Source: JAPLJC01 sp963697965 (lineage in GTDB: Bacteria > Desulfobacterota > Desulfobaccia > Desulfobaccales > 0-14-0-80-60-11). From it: a DNA stretch of 64,000 bases. Each line of letters begins with the position of its first letter. The first letter of the stretch is position 1. The notes beneath the pieces were generated by a model. It was not told the DNA's origin and searched no databases. It worked only from the letters and a program-made list of their open reading frames with translations. Below, one piece after another: positions 1 through 8,791 of this stretch. The position numbers were made by a program, and so were the translations under genes. The stretch spans positions 1,054,001 to 1,118,000 of the forward strand of contig OY969108.1 of the NCBI GenBank assembly GCA_963697965.1, given 5' to 3'.

Positions 1-1884
1 GGCCATCACCAAAGAGAGCCCGGGCAGGAACTCCTTGACCGGCAGGATGGTAGCCACTTTTTCGTCCGGCCCCAACTGCACCAGATTGACGATGGCCTTG
101 CCCAGGGACGAAGGCGAGCCCACCGGAATCTCATACACCCGGAGCCAGAAGACCCGGCCTTTATTGGTAAACACCAGGAAGTAGCTGTGGGTGGAGGCGA
201 TGTAGAGTTGGGAGACGAAATCATTTTCCCGGGTGGCCATGCCGGTGCGCCCCTTGCCGCCCCGGCGCTGGCTGCGGTAGATGGTCAGGGGGGTGCGCTT
301 GATGTAGTTCCGGTGGCTGAAGGTCACCACCATCTCTTCGTCGGCGATCAGGTCTTCCGCGGTGAACTCCTGGGCGTCGGGGACGATCTCGGTGCGCCGG
401 CCGTCGCCATAGCGTTCTTTGATCTCCGTCAGCTCCTGGGCGATGAGGGTCTTCACCTGGGCCTCCTCGGCCAAGATCAGGCGGTAGCGGGCGATGGCGG
501 CCTCCACCTCCCGGGCCTCATCTATGATCTTCTGGCGCTCCAGGCCGGTGAGGCGCTGCAAGCGCATGTCCAGGATGGCCTGGGCCTGGATCTCGGAGAG
601 GGCGTAGCGCCTGCGCATCTCCTCATGGCTGGCAATCCGGGGGGCTTCGGTGACGAACATCCCCGCCATGAGATGTTCCTTGGCCTCGGCCGGGGTGGCC
701 GCGGCTCGGATCAGGGCGATGACCTGATCCAGGAAATCGAGGGCGGTGAGCAGGCCGTCCAGGATGTGTTTCCGGGCCTCGGCTTGCTTCAGCTCATAGC
801 GGGTGCGCCGCAGGATCACTTCCCGGCGGTGTTCCAGGAAATGGTGCAGCAGGTCCTTGAGGCCCAGGAGTTCCGGGCGGTTGTGGACGATGGCCACCAG
901 GTTGATGCCGAAGGTGACTTGCATCTGGGTGTTGAGATAGAGTTGGTTCAGGATGACCTCGGCCTGCTCGTCCTTCTTGAGCTGGATGGTCACCCGCAGC
1001 CCCTCCCGGTCCGATTCGTCCCTGAGCTCGGAGATGCCCTCGATCTTTTTTTCCTTTACCAGCTCGGCGATGCGCTCGACCAGGCGGGCCTTGTTCACCT
1101 GGTAGGGCAGCTCCCGGATCACCAGGGTCTCCCGGCCGGCCTTCTGCTCCACCGCCACCTTGGCCCGGATGCGGATGAGGCCGCGCCCCGTGCGGTAGGC
1201 TTCACTGATGCCTTCGGCCCCATAAATGAAGCCCCCGGTGGGGAAGTCCGGCCCCGGCACGATGGCCATGAGCTCCGTGAGGGTGATGTCCGGGTTATTA
1301 AGGAGGGCCAGCAGGGCGTCGCAGACTTCCTCGAGGCTGTGGGGCGGGATGTTGGTGGCCATGCCCACCGCGATGCCCGAGGAGCCGTTAACGAGCAGAT
1401 TCGGGATACGGCTGGGCATCACCAGGGGCTCTTTCAGGGAGCCGTCGTAGTTGCCGATGAAATCCACCGTATCTTTGTCCAGGTCCTGGAGGAGTTCGTG
1501 GGCCAGACGGGTGAGGCGCACCTCGGTGTAACGCATGGCCGCCGGAGAGTCGCCGTCGATGGAGCCGAAGTTGCCCTGGCCGTCCACCAGGGGGTAGCGC
1601 AGGGAGAAGTCCTGGGCCATGCGGACGATGGCGTCATAGACCGCGGTGTCGCCGTGGGGGTGGTACTTGCCGATGACGTCGCCGACGATGCGGGCGCTCT
1701 TGCGGTAGGGCCGGTTCCAGTCGTTGCCGCCCTCGGACATGGCGAAGAGGATGCGGCGGTGCACCGGCTTGAGACCGTCCCGGACGTCCGGCAGGGCCCG
1801 GCCGATGATGACGCTCAAGGCGTATTCGAGATACGATTTGCGTATCTCATCCTCGATATTGATGGGTACGGCGCGGGTTTCCAT
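1..1884 (-). CDS. gyrA: DNA gyrase subunit A (3' end outside window)
   Basis: Breakage-reunion subunit of the type II topoisomerase that introduces negative supercoils with GyrB. The 628 visible residues begin METRAVPINIEDEIRKSY and carry the 5Y-CAP region with catalytic Tyr119 in AAMRYTE, the quinolone-region motif HPHGDTAVYD (Thr80 and Asp84 at the usual resistance positions), and the GyrA-box QRRGGKG at about residues 539-545, which separates gyrase from ParC. Only the end of the C-terminal DNA-wrapping domain is missing, cut by the window edge. The start at 1884 gives the normal family N-terminus, although no strong ribosome-binding site precedes it. No gyrB is adjacent within the window. 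Confidence 0.97.
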   Translation of the reverse strand, partial: METRAVPINIEDEIRKSYLEYALSVIIGRALPDVRDGLKPVHRRILFAMSEGGNDWNRPYRKSARIVGDVIGKYHPHGDTAVYDAIVRMAQDFSLRYPLVDGQGNFGSIDGDSPAAMRYTEVRLTRLAHELLQDLDKDTVDFIGNYDGSLKEPLVMPSRIPNLLVNGSSGIAVGMATNIPPHSLEEVCDALLALLNNPDITLTELMAIVPGPDFPTGGFIYGAEGISEAYRTGRGLIRIRAKVAVEQKAGRETLVIRELPYQVNKARLVERIAELVKEKKIEGISELRDESDREGLRVTIQLKKDEQAEVILNQLYLNTQMQVTFGINLVAIVHNRPELLGLKDLLHHFLEHRREVILRRTRYELKQAEARKHILDGLLTALDFLDQVIALIRAAATPAEAKEHLMAGMFVTEAPRIASHEEMRRRYALSEIQAQAILDMRLQRLTGLERQKIIDEAREVEAAIARYRLILAEEAQVKTLIAQELTEIKERYGDGRRTEIVPDAQEFTAEDLIADEEMVVTFSHRNYIKRTPLTIYRSQRRGGKGRTGMATRENDFVSQLYIASTHSYFLVFTNKGRVFWLRVYEIPVGSPSSLGKAIVNLVQLGPDEKVATILPVKEFLPGLSLVMA

Positions 1885-1976
1885 AGCGAATAGTGGTGGT
1901 TGTTTAGTATCCAAAGTAATCAGGAAATGTTTTTTAAGGTGAAGTTATCGGTTCATAGCCTTGCCGGAGATGGACT

Positions 1977-2174
1977 TCATATGGCGATTTCCAGCACTCG
2001 CCCATCCGATTTTGGCTCTTCAATGTTAACCGCCAGGCGACCTTCCTCAGCCTCGCAAAGATTCTTAAGTAATTCTTCGAAGGTTTCCCCTTGGGTCGCA
2101 CAACCGGGAAGGGCCGGTACTTCAGCCCAATACCCGCCTTCTTCCGCTTCATGAACAATAACCTTGATCTTCAT
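1977..2174 (-). CDS. HicB-type antitoxin-like protein (orphan)
   Basis: A 65-residue protein with the HicB alpha/beta fold pattern: MKIKVIVHEAEEGGYWAEVP, then PGCATQGETFEELLKN and a charged helix. HicB proteins are antitoxins that neutralise the HicA mRNA interferase, or stand-alone relatives of unknown role. ATG 2174 is preferred over an in-frame ATG seven codons upstream because GGAAGAG lies directly before it. No HicA-like double-stranded-RNA-binding toxin is found on either side: gyrA begins 92 bp downstream, and the upstream 200 bp has no convincing gene. It may be a solitary HicB-like protein or the remnant of a toxin-antitoxin pair. Confidence 0.75.
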   Translation of the reverse strand: MKIKVIVHEAEEGGYWAEVPALPGCATQGETFEELLKNLCEAEEGRLAVNIEEPKSDGRVLEIAI

Positions 2175-2371
2175 AGCCTCTTCCGAGATGTTCAAAGGCC
2201 GCCAGGAACCGGCGCCCCAGCTCGCTGCTGATCCCCTAACGGTGGAACCGGCCCCAGCCCCATCCGGCCATTTTCCCCCGATAATATTGTCCCCAGCCCT
2301 TAACAGACGTATAATACCATAAAAATTCCCTGACCGGAAAAGATTTCCGGTTGGGAACCGCGAGGTGGGTT

Positions 2372-2854
2372 ATGGAATTGAAGCTGGTCAAGCTGATTAT
2401 CCCCGAAGAGGCCAACATTATCCTGGGCCAGAGCCACTTCCTCAAGACCGTGGAGGACCTCTATGAGATCCTGGTGGGCACCGTGCCGGGAGCCAAGTTT
2501 GGGCTGGCCTTTTGCGAATCTTCCGGAGAATGCCTCATCCGGGCCGAGGGCAACGAACCCACCCTGACCGCGGCGGCCACCAGGAACGCCGGCCTTCTGG
2601 CCGCGGGCCACACCTTCAACATCCTCCTCAAGGGCGCCTTTCCCATCAACGTTCTCAACGCCATCAAGATGTGCCCGGAGGTCTGCCGCATCTTTTGCGC
2701 CACCGCCAACCCGCTGGAAGTCATCGTGGCGGAAACCGCCCAGGGCCGGGGCATTCTGGGGGTGGTAGACGGCCTCTCCCCCAAGGGCTTGGAGGACGAC
2801 GACGGCCGTGCCTGGCGCTATAAGATCTTGAGGGAATTCGGGTATAAGAAGTAA
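2372..2854 (+). CDS. adenosine-specific kinase family protein
   Basis: A 160-residue protein of the small archaeal/bacterial family annotated as adenosine-specific kinase (Pfam Adenosine_kinase, PF04008). Recognisable segments are MELKLVKLIIPEEANIILGQ, the central FGLAFCESSGECLIR, GHTFNILLKGAFPINVLNAI, and the C-terminal VEVIVAETAQGRGILGVVDG-like stretch with a glycine-rich turn. The assignment rests on overall sequence character, and the biochemical role in bacteria is poorly established. ATG 2372 follows GAGGTGGG, so the upstream in-frame TTG at 2351 is unlikely to be used. The gene stands alone between hicB and the nucleotidyltransferase. Confidence 0.8.
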   Translation: MELKLVKLIIPEEANIILGQSHFLKTVEDLYEILVGTVPGAKFGLAFCESSGECLIRAEGNEPTLTAAATRNAGLLAAGHTFNILLKGAFPINVLNAIKMCPEVCRIFCATANPLEVIVAETAQGRGILGVVDGLSPKGLEDDDGRAWRYKILREFGYKK

Positions 2855-2927
2855 CCGTTTTTAATCAGGGGCGGCCCGGGCTCCCGGCCTGGAAGCCTGG
2901 GGCTCTGATGACAGGTGAATACCGGAA

Positions 2928-3875
2928 TTGATAGTGAAAGCAGCCATTTTAGCGGCAGGAAGGGGGATTAGGCTTAGGCCACTCACCGACTCAGTGCCCA
3001 AGACCCTGGTCCCCGTCCTGAACCGGCCCCTGTTGGGACTGTTGCTGGCGCGGCTGGAAGATGCCGGCTTCCTGCAGGTGGCGGTGAATGTTCATTATCT
3101 GGCGGAGCAGGTGCTGCAGTTTTTGGCCCGACCTTGGGGGTTTCACCTCAGCGTCAGCCAGGAGCCGGAGCTGTTGGGAACCGGCGGCGGCCTGCAAAGG
3201 TTAGCGGAAATTTTGGGGGGCGGGCCGTTTCTGGCGGTCAACGGCGATATTCTCACCGACCTGGACCTGAAAACCGTTTACCGCAGCCACGCCCAGGAGG
3301 CGGTGGCCACCCTGGTTTTGCATGACTGCCCCCCTTATAATAATGTTTGGGTGGCCGAGGGATCGGTAGCGAGCGTGGGGGAGCCGCCGGCCGGCGGCTC
3401 CGCCGGGCCTCCTTTGGCCTACACCGGGGTCCAGGTGGTAGGCCCGGGGATGCTGCGTTATCTTCCCGCCGGAGGACCGGGCAACCTGCTGGACGCCTGG
3501 CGGGCGGCGTTGGCCGCGGGTGAGCGGCTGGCGGCGCTGGTGCTGACCGGCCACTTTTGGCAGGACCTGGGCACCCCGGCTGCCTATCTCACGGCCCACC
3601 AGCGGCTCCTCCAGGGGGCAGCCCCCCGGTTGGACCGTTATTTCGGGCCCCTGGGCGATCCCTTCCTCGGGCCCGGCGGGGTTATCGGGGCGGGCGCCGA
3701 GTTTGGCGGGGGCGTCTGTTTGGGAACTGGGGTTAGAATAGGGGCTGGCGCCGCCCTCAAGAACACGGTGGTGTGGGATGGGGCCGCCATCGAACCGGGA
3801 GTGGCGCTGGAGGATTGCCTAGTGGGCTCCGGCGTGCGGGTGCAGCGCAACGCCCGGGGGGAAGTGCTGGTTTGA
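2928..3875 (+). CDS. sugar-1-phosphate nucleotidyltransferase (MurU/HddC-like) with hexapeptide-repeat tail
   Basis: Transfers a nucleotide onto a sugar 1-phosphate. The N-terminal NTP_transferase domain has the signature AILAAGRGIRLRPLTDSVPK (diphosphate loop plus Lys) and the metal site FLAVNGDILTDLD. From about residue 240 a left-handed beta-helix of hexapeptide-like repeats follows (GGVIGAGAEFGGGVCLG, GVRIGAGAALKNTVVWDG). Pseudomonas MurU lacks this tail, so substrate identity is open: MurNAc-1-P, heptose-1-P and mannose-1-P enzymes all look alike here. The reading begins at TTG 2928, or at GTG 2934; no ATG is in frame. The sugar kinase at 4246 lies in the same direction, and this pairing resembles the MurU-AmgK salvage couple. 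Confidence 0.8.
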   Translation: MIVKAAILAAGRGIRLRPLTDSVPKTLVPVLNRPLLGLLLARLEDAGFLQVAVNVHYLAEQVLQFLARPWGFHLSVSQEPELLGTGGGLQRLAEILGGGPFLAVNGDILTDLDLKTVYRSHAQEAVATLVLHDCPPYNNVWVAEGSVASVGEPPAGGSAGPPLAYTGVQVVGPGMLRYLPAGGPGNLLDAWRAALAAGERLAALVLTGHFWQDLGTPAAYLTAHQRLLQGAAPRLDRYFGPLGDPFLGPGGVIGAGAEFGGGVCLGTGVRIGAGAALKNTVVWDGAAIEPGVALEDCLVGSGVRVQRNARGEVLV

Positions 3876-3934
3876 AACCTTATCGATTTCCCCTTTCTTG
3901 AGGGAAAACTTGACAGTTAAGGAGATGTTTCCCG

Positions 3935-4225
3935 ATGATCACCCACATTGTCCTGTTTAAACTGGTGCGTTCTGATGAGAAATCCATTGAAGCCGCCAGG
4001 GCGGCCCTGGCAGGGCTGAGAGGGCAGATTCCCCAATTGCGCCATCTGGAGGTAGGGGTCAATATCGTCCCTACGGAGCGCTCGTATGATTTGGGCCTGG
4101 TGGCCAGGTTCGACTCTCTGGCAGATTTGCAGAGCTACCAGGACCATCCGCTCCATGTAGAAGTGGTCAAATTTTTGCAAGGCAACCGCCAGTCCACGGT
4201 CTCCGTGGACTATGAAACATCCTGA
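3935..4225 (+). CDS. Dabb (stress-responsive alpha/beta-barrel) domain protein
   Basis: A 96-residue single-domain dimeric alpha+beta-barrel protein. The family pattern is clear: MITHIVLFKLV at the start, a helix with LAGLRGQIPQLRHLEVGVN, then LVARFDSLADLQSYQDHPLH, in which the QxHPxH segment is typical of Dabb proteins. Members range from stress proteins to small enzymes, and no catalytic role can be read here. AAGGAGAT sits seven bases before ATG 3935. The gene lies 59 bp after the nucleotidyltransferase and 20 bp before the sugar kinase, probably in one operon; why it sits between two salvage-type enzymes is unknown. Confidence 0.85.
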   Translation: MITHIVLFKLVRSDEKSIEAARAALAGLRGQIPQLRHLEVGVNIVPTERSYDLGLVARFDSLADLQSYQDHPLHVEVVKFLQGNRQSTVSVDYETS

Positions 4226-4245
4226 TCCCGGGAGCAAGGGAGCCC

Positions 4246-5250
4246 ATGGCGGATATTCTTTGGACCCCCAGGCTGCAAGCCGCGGCGGCTGGCTTGGGCG
4301 CCTCCCTGCAGGGGGCCCAGGCCCTGGCCGGGGACGGCTCCGACCGCCGCTTTTTCAGGCTGCTGGGCTCCCCCACGGTGATCCTCTTGCACCATTCCCA
4401 GCCAACGGCCCTGCAGGTAAATGAAAACGATTCCTACTTCCACCTGGGCCGTCACCTCAGGAGGCAAGGGGCGCCGGTGCCGGAGATTTATGAATACTGC
4501 CGGGAAGAGGGCTGGCTGCTGCTGGAGGACCTGGGAGACATTCATCTGGCGGCGGCCGTCGCCCGGGAAAGCGGGGGAGAGCAGTTGGGGTACCGGTACC
4601 GGCAGGCCCTGGATATCCTGGTGAACTTGCAGGTGGACGGCAAGGAGGGCTTCGATCCGGCCTGGTGCTTCGATACCGCGGTGATGCACCGGCCTTTCTT
4701 GTGGGAACGGGAATGCGGCTATTTCGTCCGCGCTTATTTGCAGGGCTACGCGGGCCTGAAGCTGGAAATGGACGATCTGGCTCCGGACTTTGAACACCTC
4801 CTCACCCGGGCCCTGACGCCGGCCCCCAACTTCTTCCTGCACCGGGACTTCCAGTCCCGCAACCTGATGATCAAGAACGGCCGTATCCGGGTCATCGATT
4901 TCCAGGGCGGGCGTCTCGGACCCCTGGGCTATGACCTGGCGGCTCTCCTCATTGACCCTTATGTGAACCTGAAACCGCCCTGGCAGGAAGAACTGCTGGC
5001 TGCTTACCTGGACCTGCTTGAGAAGCGGCTCCCGGACCTGGACCGCCAGGCCTTCCGGGAGCAGTATTGGCACCTGGCCCTGTGCCGGAACCTGCAGATC
5101 CTGGGAGCCTTCGGATACCTCACCCGGGAGCGGGGGAAGTCCGGTTTCTCCCGCTACATTCCCCCGGCCCTGGCCGGATTGCGCCGGCGATTGGGGGAAC
5201 GCCCCGGCGAATTTCCCCTGTTGGAGCAGGCGATCGTCCCCCTGAGCTGA
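4246..5250 (+). CDS. aminoglycoside-phosphotransferase-fold sugar kinase (AmgK-like)
   Basis: A 334-residue kinase of the APH/choline kinase fold. The catalytic loop is FFLHRDFQSRNLMIKNGRI (HxDxxxxN, catalytic Asp) followed by the metal-binding RVIDFQGGRLGPLGYDLA (DFQ replacing DFD/DFG). The N-terminal lobe carries AGDGSDRRFFRL. This length and the DFQxxRxGPxxYDLA pattern match the anomeric MurNAc/GlcNAc kinase AmgK and its unassigned relatives. Together with the nucleotidyltransferase at 2928 it could convert a cell-wall amino sugar to its 1-phosphate and then to a nucleotide sugar; that substrate is inference. GGAGC/AGGGA precedes ATG 4246. No terminator is evident before rsmG. Confidence 0.82.
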   Translation: MADILWTPRLQAAAAGLGASLQGAQALAGDGSDRRFFRLLGSPTVILLHHSQPTALQVNENDSYFHLGRHLRRQGAPVPEIYEYCREEGWLLLEDLGDIHLAAAVARESGGEQLGYRYRQALDILVNLQVDGKEGFDPAWCFDTAVMHRPFLWERECGYFVRAYLQGYAGLKLEMDDLAPDFEHLLTRALTPAPNFFLHRDFQSRNLMIKNGRIRVIDFQGGRLGPLGYDLAALLIDPYVNLKPPWQEELLAAYLDLLEKRLPDLDRQAFREQYWHLALCRNLQILGAFGYLTRERGKSGFSRYIPPALAGLRRRLGERPGEFPLLEQAIVPLS

Positions 5251-5328
5251 AGTTCATCAAGAATCACAGCCTTAACGAGTTTAATCAAATTGACGAACGA
5301 TGCCCCAACCCGGTCAAGCATTGACCCT

Positions 5329-5973
5329 ATGACCCTGCTGCAGGAAGGGGCCGCGGCCCTGGGGCTGGATTTGCCCCCGGCCGCCCTGGCCCACTTCCGC
5401 TTTTACCTGACCGAGCTGAAGCTGTGGAACGCCCGGGTCAACCTCACCGGGTTAAAGACCGACCGGGACATGGTGGTCAAGCATTTCCTCGATTCCCTGG
5501 CGGTCCTGCCCTTCCTGGGGGGCCGCCCCTCCCTGGCGGACCTGGGCAGCGGCCCGGGATTTCCGGGACTGGCCCTGAAGCTGGTCCGGCCCGAGCTCCA
5601 GCTAACCCTGGTGGAGGCCCGGCAAAAGAAGGCGGCCTTCCTGGAATACCTAATTTCCTGTTTCAAGCTGCCGGGCGTCCAGGTGGCCTGCACCCATCTG
5701 ACCCCGGCGCAAGCCCGGGAGTGGGGCCCCCGCTTCCAGGCGGTGGTCTCCCGGGCCACCTTTCCCCTGGGGCGTTTCCTGGAACTGGCCGCCCCCCTGC
5801 TGCTGCCCGGAGGCCTGGCGCTGGCCCTCAAGGGGCCGCTCCTGGCCGGGGGCGAACTGGAAGCCGCGGCCGCCGCGGGCCGGCTCCTGGGCCTGGAACC
5901 CCTGGAACTTAAGCCTTACCGGCTGCCGCTGAGCGGCGAGCCCCGCCTGGCGGTTAGCTCCCGGCGACCCTGA
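5329..5973 (+). CDS. rsmG: 16S rRNA (guanine-527-N7)-methyltransferase RsmG
   Basis: Methylates G527 of 16S rRNA using S-adenosylmethionine. The Rossmann methyltransferase core is obvious: LADLGSGPGFPGLALKL (SAM loop), LTLVEARQKKAAFLEYL, and VVSRATFPLGRFLELAAPLL. Upstream, LWNARVNLTGL and VVKHFLDSL are hallmark RsmG/GidB segments. ATG 5329 aligns with the usual N-terminus; a TTG at 5290 would add 13 residues, and neither start has a clear ribosome-binding site. rsmG often lies near the replication origin, which is of note with gyrA and dnaA in the same 12 kb. Confidence 0.95.
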   Translation: MTLLQEGAAALGLDLPPAALAHFRFYLTELKLWNARVNLTGLKTDRDMVVKHFLDSLAVLPFLGGRPSLADLGSGPGFPGLALKLVRPELQLTLVEARQKKAAFLEYLISCFKLPGVQVACTHLTPAQAREWGPRFQAVVSRATFPLGRFLELAAPLLLPGGLALALKGPLLAGGELEAAAAAGRLLGLEPLELKPYRLPLSGEPRLAVSSRRP

Positions 5974-6040
5974 TATGGCCGTAGGGTGGACTGCTGCTGG
6001 CTGCCGGCTGGAAGCTTTTTCCCAGAGGTCCCATTTTGTG

Positions 6041-6046
6041 TATAAT
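6041..6046 (+). promoter_or_regulatory. possible -10 element upstream of the MBOAT gene
   Basis: A perfect TATAAT lies in a short AT-rich patch about 60 bp before the acyltransferase start, in the 131-bp gap after rsmG. The matching -35 region (TTTCCC at 17-bp spacing) is poor, so this is only a weak promoter call. Confidence 0.35.
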
Positions 6047-6104
6047 AAATTAAGATCACGGGCGCGAACTAAGACGCCAAAGCACCAGAGACCTCCTGGA
6101 CCAT

Positions 6105-7692
6105 ATGTCGTTCATTTCCTGGCAATATCTCATTTTTCTGCCCGTCGTCTTCCTCCTTTATTGGAGGCTCTCCGGCAAAAAGCGGCTATTGCTGCTGCTG
6201 GCGGTCAGTTATCTCTTTTACGCCGGCTGGGACGTGCGCTTCCTGGCGCTGGTGATGGCCACCACGGTCATCGATTTCCTTTGCGGCCTGAGTATCGACG
6301 GGGAAAGGACGAAAGCCCGTTGGGTGCTGCTGCTGGCCCTGGCGCCCGCCGCCTGGACCGCGGTGTGCCACCTGGCGCTGCCGGATAGCCACATCTCCCT
6401 CCGGGTCATGGGCCTAGCCGGGGCCCTGGGGCTCCTGTTCCTTGCGGCCCACGAGCTGCTGTGGGTCTGGGGCGGGGACCGGCGGCGCCGCTATTTCCTC
6501 ATCCTCAGCGTCTGCTTCTGTCTCGCCATTCTCGGATTTTTCAAATATTTCGGCTTCTTCGTCCAATCGGCCCGGACGCTCCTTCAAACCGCGGGTCTGA
6601 GGACCGATCCGGTACTCCTCAAGATCATTCTGCCGGTGGGTATCTCCTTTTACACCTTCCAATCCCTGGGCTACGTCTTCGACATTTACCGAGGGCTGAC
6701 CTCGGCCTGCCGCAGCCTGGTCACCTTCGCGGCCTTTGACGCCTTTTTCCCGCAAATGATCTCCGGGCCCATCGAGCGGGGCCATCAGCTCATCCCCCAA
6801 CTGGAGGCCGACCAGGCCTTTCAGCCCGCCTTCCTGCAAGAACGGCCTCAGCATGATTCTGGTGGGCTTTTTCAAAAAGATCTTCGTGGCCGACAACTGC
6901 GCCGTCCTGGCCAATTACGTCTTCGACCCCGCCACCCATCTGGACGGCTATTGGGCGGTCCTGGGGGTGGTCGCCTTCGCCTTTCAGATCTACGGGGATT
7001 TCTCCGGGTACACCGACATCGCCCGGGGTTCCGCCAAGCTCCTGGGCATCGACCTGGTGGAGAACTTCCGCTTTCCCTATCTGGCCGAAAATCCCTCGGA
7101 CTTCTGGTCCAGGTGGCATATTTCGCTGTCCAACTGGTTCCGGGATTATCTCTACATCCCCCTGGGGGGCAACCGGGGCGGCCGCTGGCAGACCCTGCGC
7201 AACCTGGGGGTGACCATGCTCCTGGTGGGGCTCTGGCACGGGGCCTCGTGGATCTTCGTGCTCTGGGGCGCCTACCAGGGGGTACTGCTCATCCTCTACC
7301 ACTTCCCGCCCCTTAAGCTGCTGGCGGGCAAATCCACGGCAAAGGACCGGTTCTCCTGGCGCTCGCTGCTGGCGGTGCCCCTCATGTGGCTTTTTATCCT
7401 GGCGGGTTGGGCGATCTTCCGCAGCGCCAACCTGGCCCAACTGGGGGTCTGGTTCGGCGCCCTGGGCCACTGGCAGGCATCCCTGGCCATCCCCTGGCAG
7501 TCTTCCAGCATCTGGCTGCTGATTCATACCGGGCCCCTGATCCTGCTCCAGCTCTTGACCCTTAAATTTCGCGACGAAACCCGGGTCCGGAACCTGCCCT
7601 GGCCGGTGAAGGGGGCCGTCTATCTGCTGCTCCTGCTCCTGGTGGTCTCCTCCAGCGAACAGGACAAAGAATTCATCTACTTTCAATTTTGA
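6105..7692 (+). pseudogene. MBOAT O-acyltransferase (AlgI-like), split by a +1 frameshift
   Basis: A polytopic membrane-bound O-acyltransferase of the AlgI/DltB type, which moves acyl (often acetyl) groups onto extracellular polymers. The N-terminal part (MSFISWQYLIFLPVVFLLYW, then PVGISFYTFQSLGYVFDIYR and MISGPIERGHQLIPQL) reads from 6105. The C-terminal part reads from about 6841 in the next frame (NGLSMILVGFFKKIFVADN, DFWSRWHISLSNWFRDYLYI, catalytic-His motif LVGLWHGASWIF). Skipping one base near 6837 (CTGCAAG read as CTG AAG) restores an uninterrupted 528-residue protein. Both halves are otherwise perfectly preserved, so this is either a very recent lesion or a sequence error. An ATG at 6853 could start the second half separately. 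The stop overlaps the SGNH start. Confidence 0.85.
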
Positions 7693-8762
7693 TGAAAAGG
7701 CTCGTTACTCCGGCTTTCCTGATGGTGTTGGCGCTGCTGGCTCTCTCCGAGATCAGCGCCCGCATCTTTTTTGCCAAGGATATCGATGGCCGGTTCGCAT
7801 ACGGCTACGATCCCCAGGCGGGATTCGACGAGCATCGGGACGGCACGGTGCAGCTCTTCCGGGCCGGCGGCCGCCGCTTCCATCGCCAATCCTTCCAGAG
7901 GGTTCGCCCCCCGGGCAGCTACCGCATCTTTGTGGTGGGGGACTCCGTCCCCCGGGGGCCCAGTTTCAAAGAGGCCTACCCCTGGGTGCTGGGCGAGGAC
8001 CTGCGGCGGCAGGGCATCCAGGCGGAATCCTACAATATGGCCCTAGCGGGCTATGGGGCCCGCCGCTGCCAGGTGGTCCTCAAGAAGACCCTGGAGTTCG
8101 AGCCCAGCCTCATCATCTTGCACGTCGACGACCTCAACAAGTGGGAAGACGAACGGGAGTGGCGCCGCAGCCAGGAGTTCAAGGGTTGGCACCCCAGCCA
8201 CTGGCTGATGAAGGTCTTCATCTTCCGGCGCCTGTATGAGGCCAATTTAGAGAAGGTCTTCTGGTCCCTGGTCCCGGAGGAGGTCCGCCTGAAATCCGCG
8301 GTGAGCGATGCTGACGCCGAGGTGGCCGCCTCCCGGGACCCCAAGGAGATCGCCACCCGCATCAACCTGGCCCGCGAGAAATTGGTGGAGAACGTGGCCA
8401 TGGTGCGCCGCCTCCAGATTCCCCTGCTGTTGATCTCCCAGTGCCGGGTAGAAAGGGACGAGGGCCGGCCCCCGCGCCTGACCGACGACGGTCTGGACGC
8501 CATGTGCGACACCTTGACCGGGCCCGGGGTTTACCATCTGGCCATGAGCGAGGTATTCCAAGGAGAGGCCGGCCCCTCCTATTTCGCCGACAGCAGCCAC
8601 TTGCGGAGCCAGGGGCATCGGTTGCTGGCCCGGGCGATCTGCCGGAAAATCCTGACGGAACGGGCCGAATTCGGGCTGCCCGCGGTTAAAGTAGCTGCGG
8701 CCGCAGAGCTCCCCGCCGGGCCGGTGGCGGCCTCCCGGGGCAAGACCGCCGCTCCTCGCTAA
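7692..8762 (+). CDS. SGNH/GDSL-family hydrolase-like protein, partner of MBOAT acyltransferase
   Basis: A 356-residue protein with a single N-terminal hydrophobic segment (LVTPAFLMVLALLALSEI) acting as signal anchor, placing the rest outside the cytoplasmic membrane. The SGNH signatures are block I IFVVGDSVPRGP (nucleophile Ser) and the C-terminal SSHLRSQGHRLLARAI with the Asp-x-x-His pair. Its ATG overlaps the acyltransferase stop (TGATG), so the two are translationally coupled, as in AlgI/AlgJ-type acetylation pairs where MBOAT brings the acyl group across the membrane and an SGNH protein places it on the polymer. The polymer is unknown. The C-terminal 30 residues are Ala/Pro-rich. Confidence 0.8.
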   Translation: MKRLVTPAFLMVLALLALSEISARIFFAKDIDGRFAYGYDPQAGFDEHRDGTVQLFRAGGRRFHRQSFQRVRPPGSYRIFVVGDSVPRGPSFKEAYPWVLGEDLRRQGIQAESYNMALAGYGARRCQVVLKKTLEFEPSLIILHVDDLNKWEDEREWRRSQEFKGWHPSHWLMKVFIFRRLYEANLEKVFWSLVPEEVRLKSAVSDADAEVAASRDPKEIATRINLAREKLVENVAMVRRLQIPLLLISQCRVERDEGRPPRLTDDGLDAMCDTLTGPGVYHLAMSEVFQGEAGPSYFADSSHLRSQGHRLLARAICRKILTERAEFGLPAVKVAAAAELPAGPVAASRGKTAAPR

Positions 8763-8791
8763 CGGAGTCCGGGCCAGGAGAGGCGCCCGCC

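Noticed and set aside
187..1893. Long open reading on the + strand opposite gyrA
   Set aside because: It is the antisense of a clear GyrA; its Gly/Ala/Leu/Asp/His-rich translation has no family character. Similar long antisense readings oppose radA, the CoA-transferases, the 39886 SGNH gene and the NuoEF gene and were also dropped.
1885..2371. HicA toxin partner for the HicB-like protein
   Set aside because: Neither the 92 bp toward gyrA nor the 197 bp upstream encodes a HicA-like protein on either strand.
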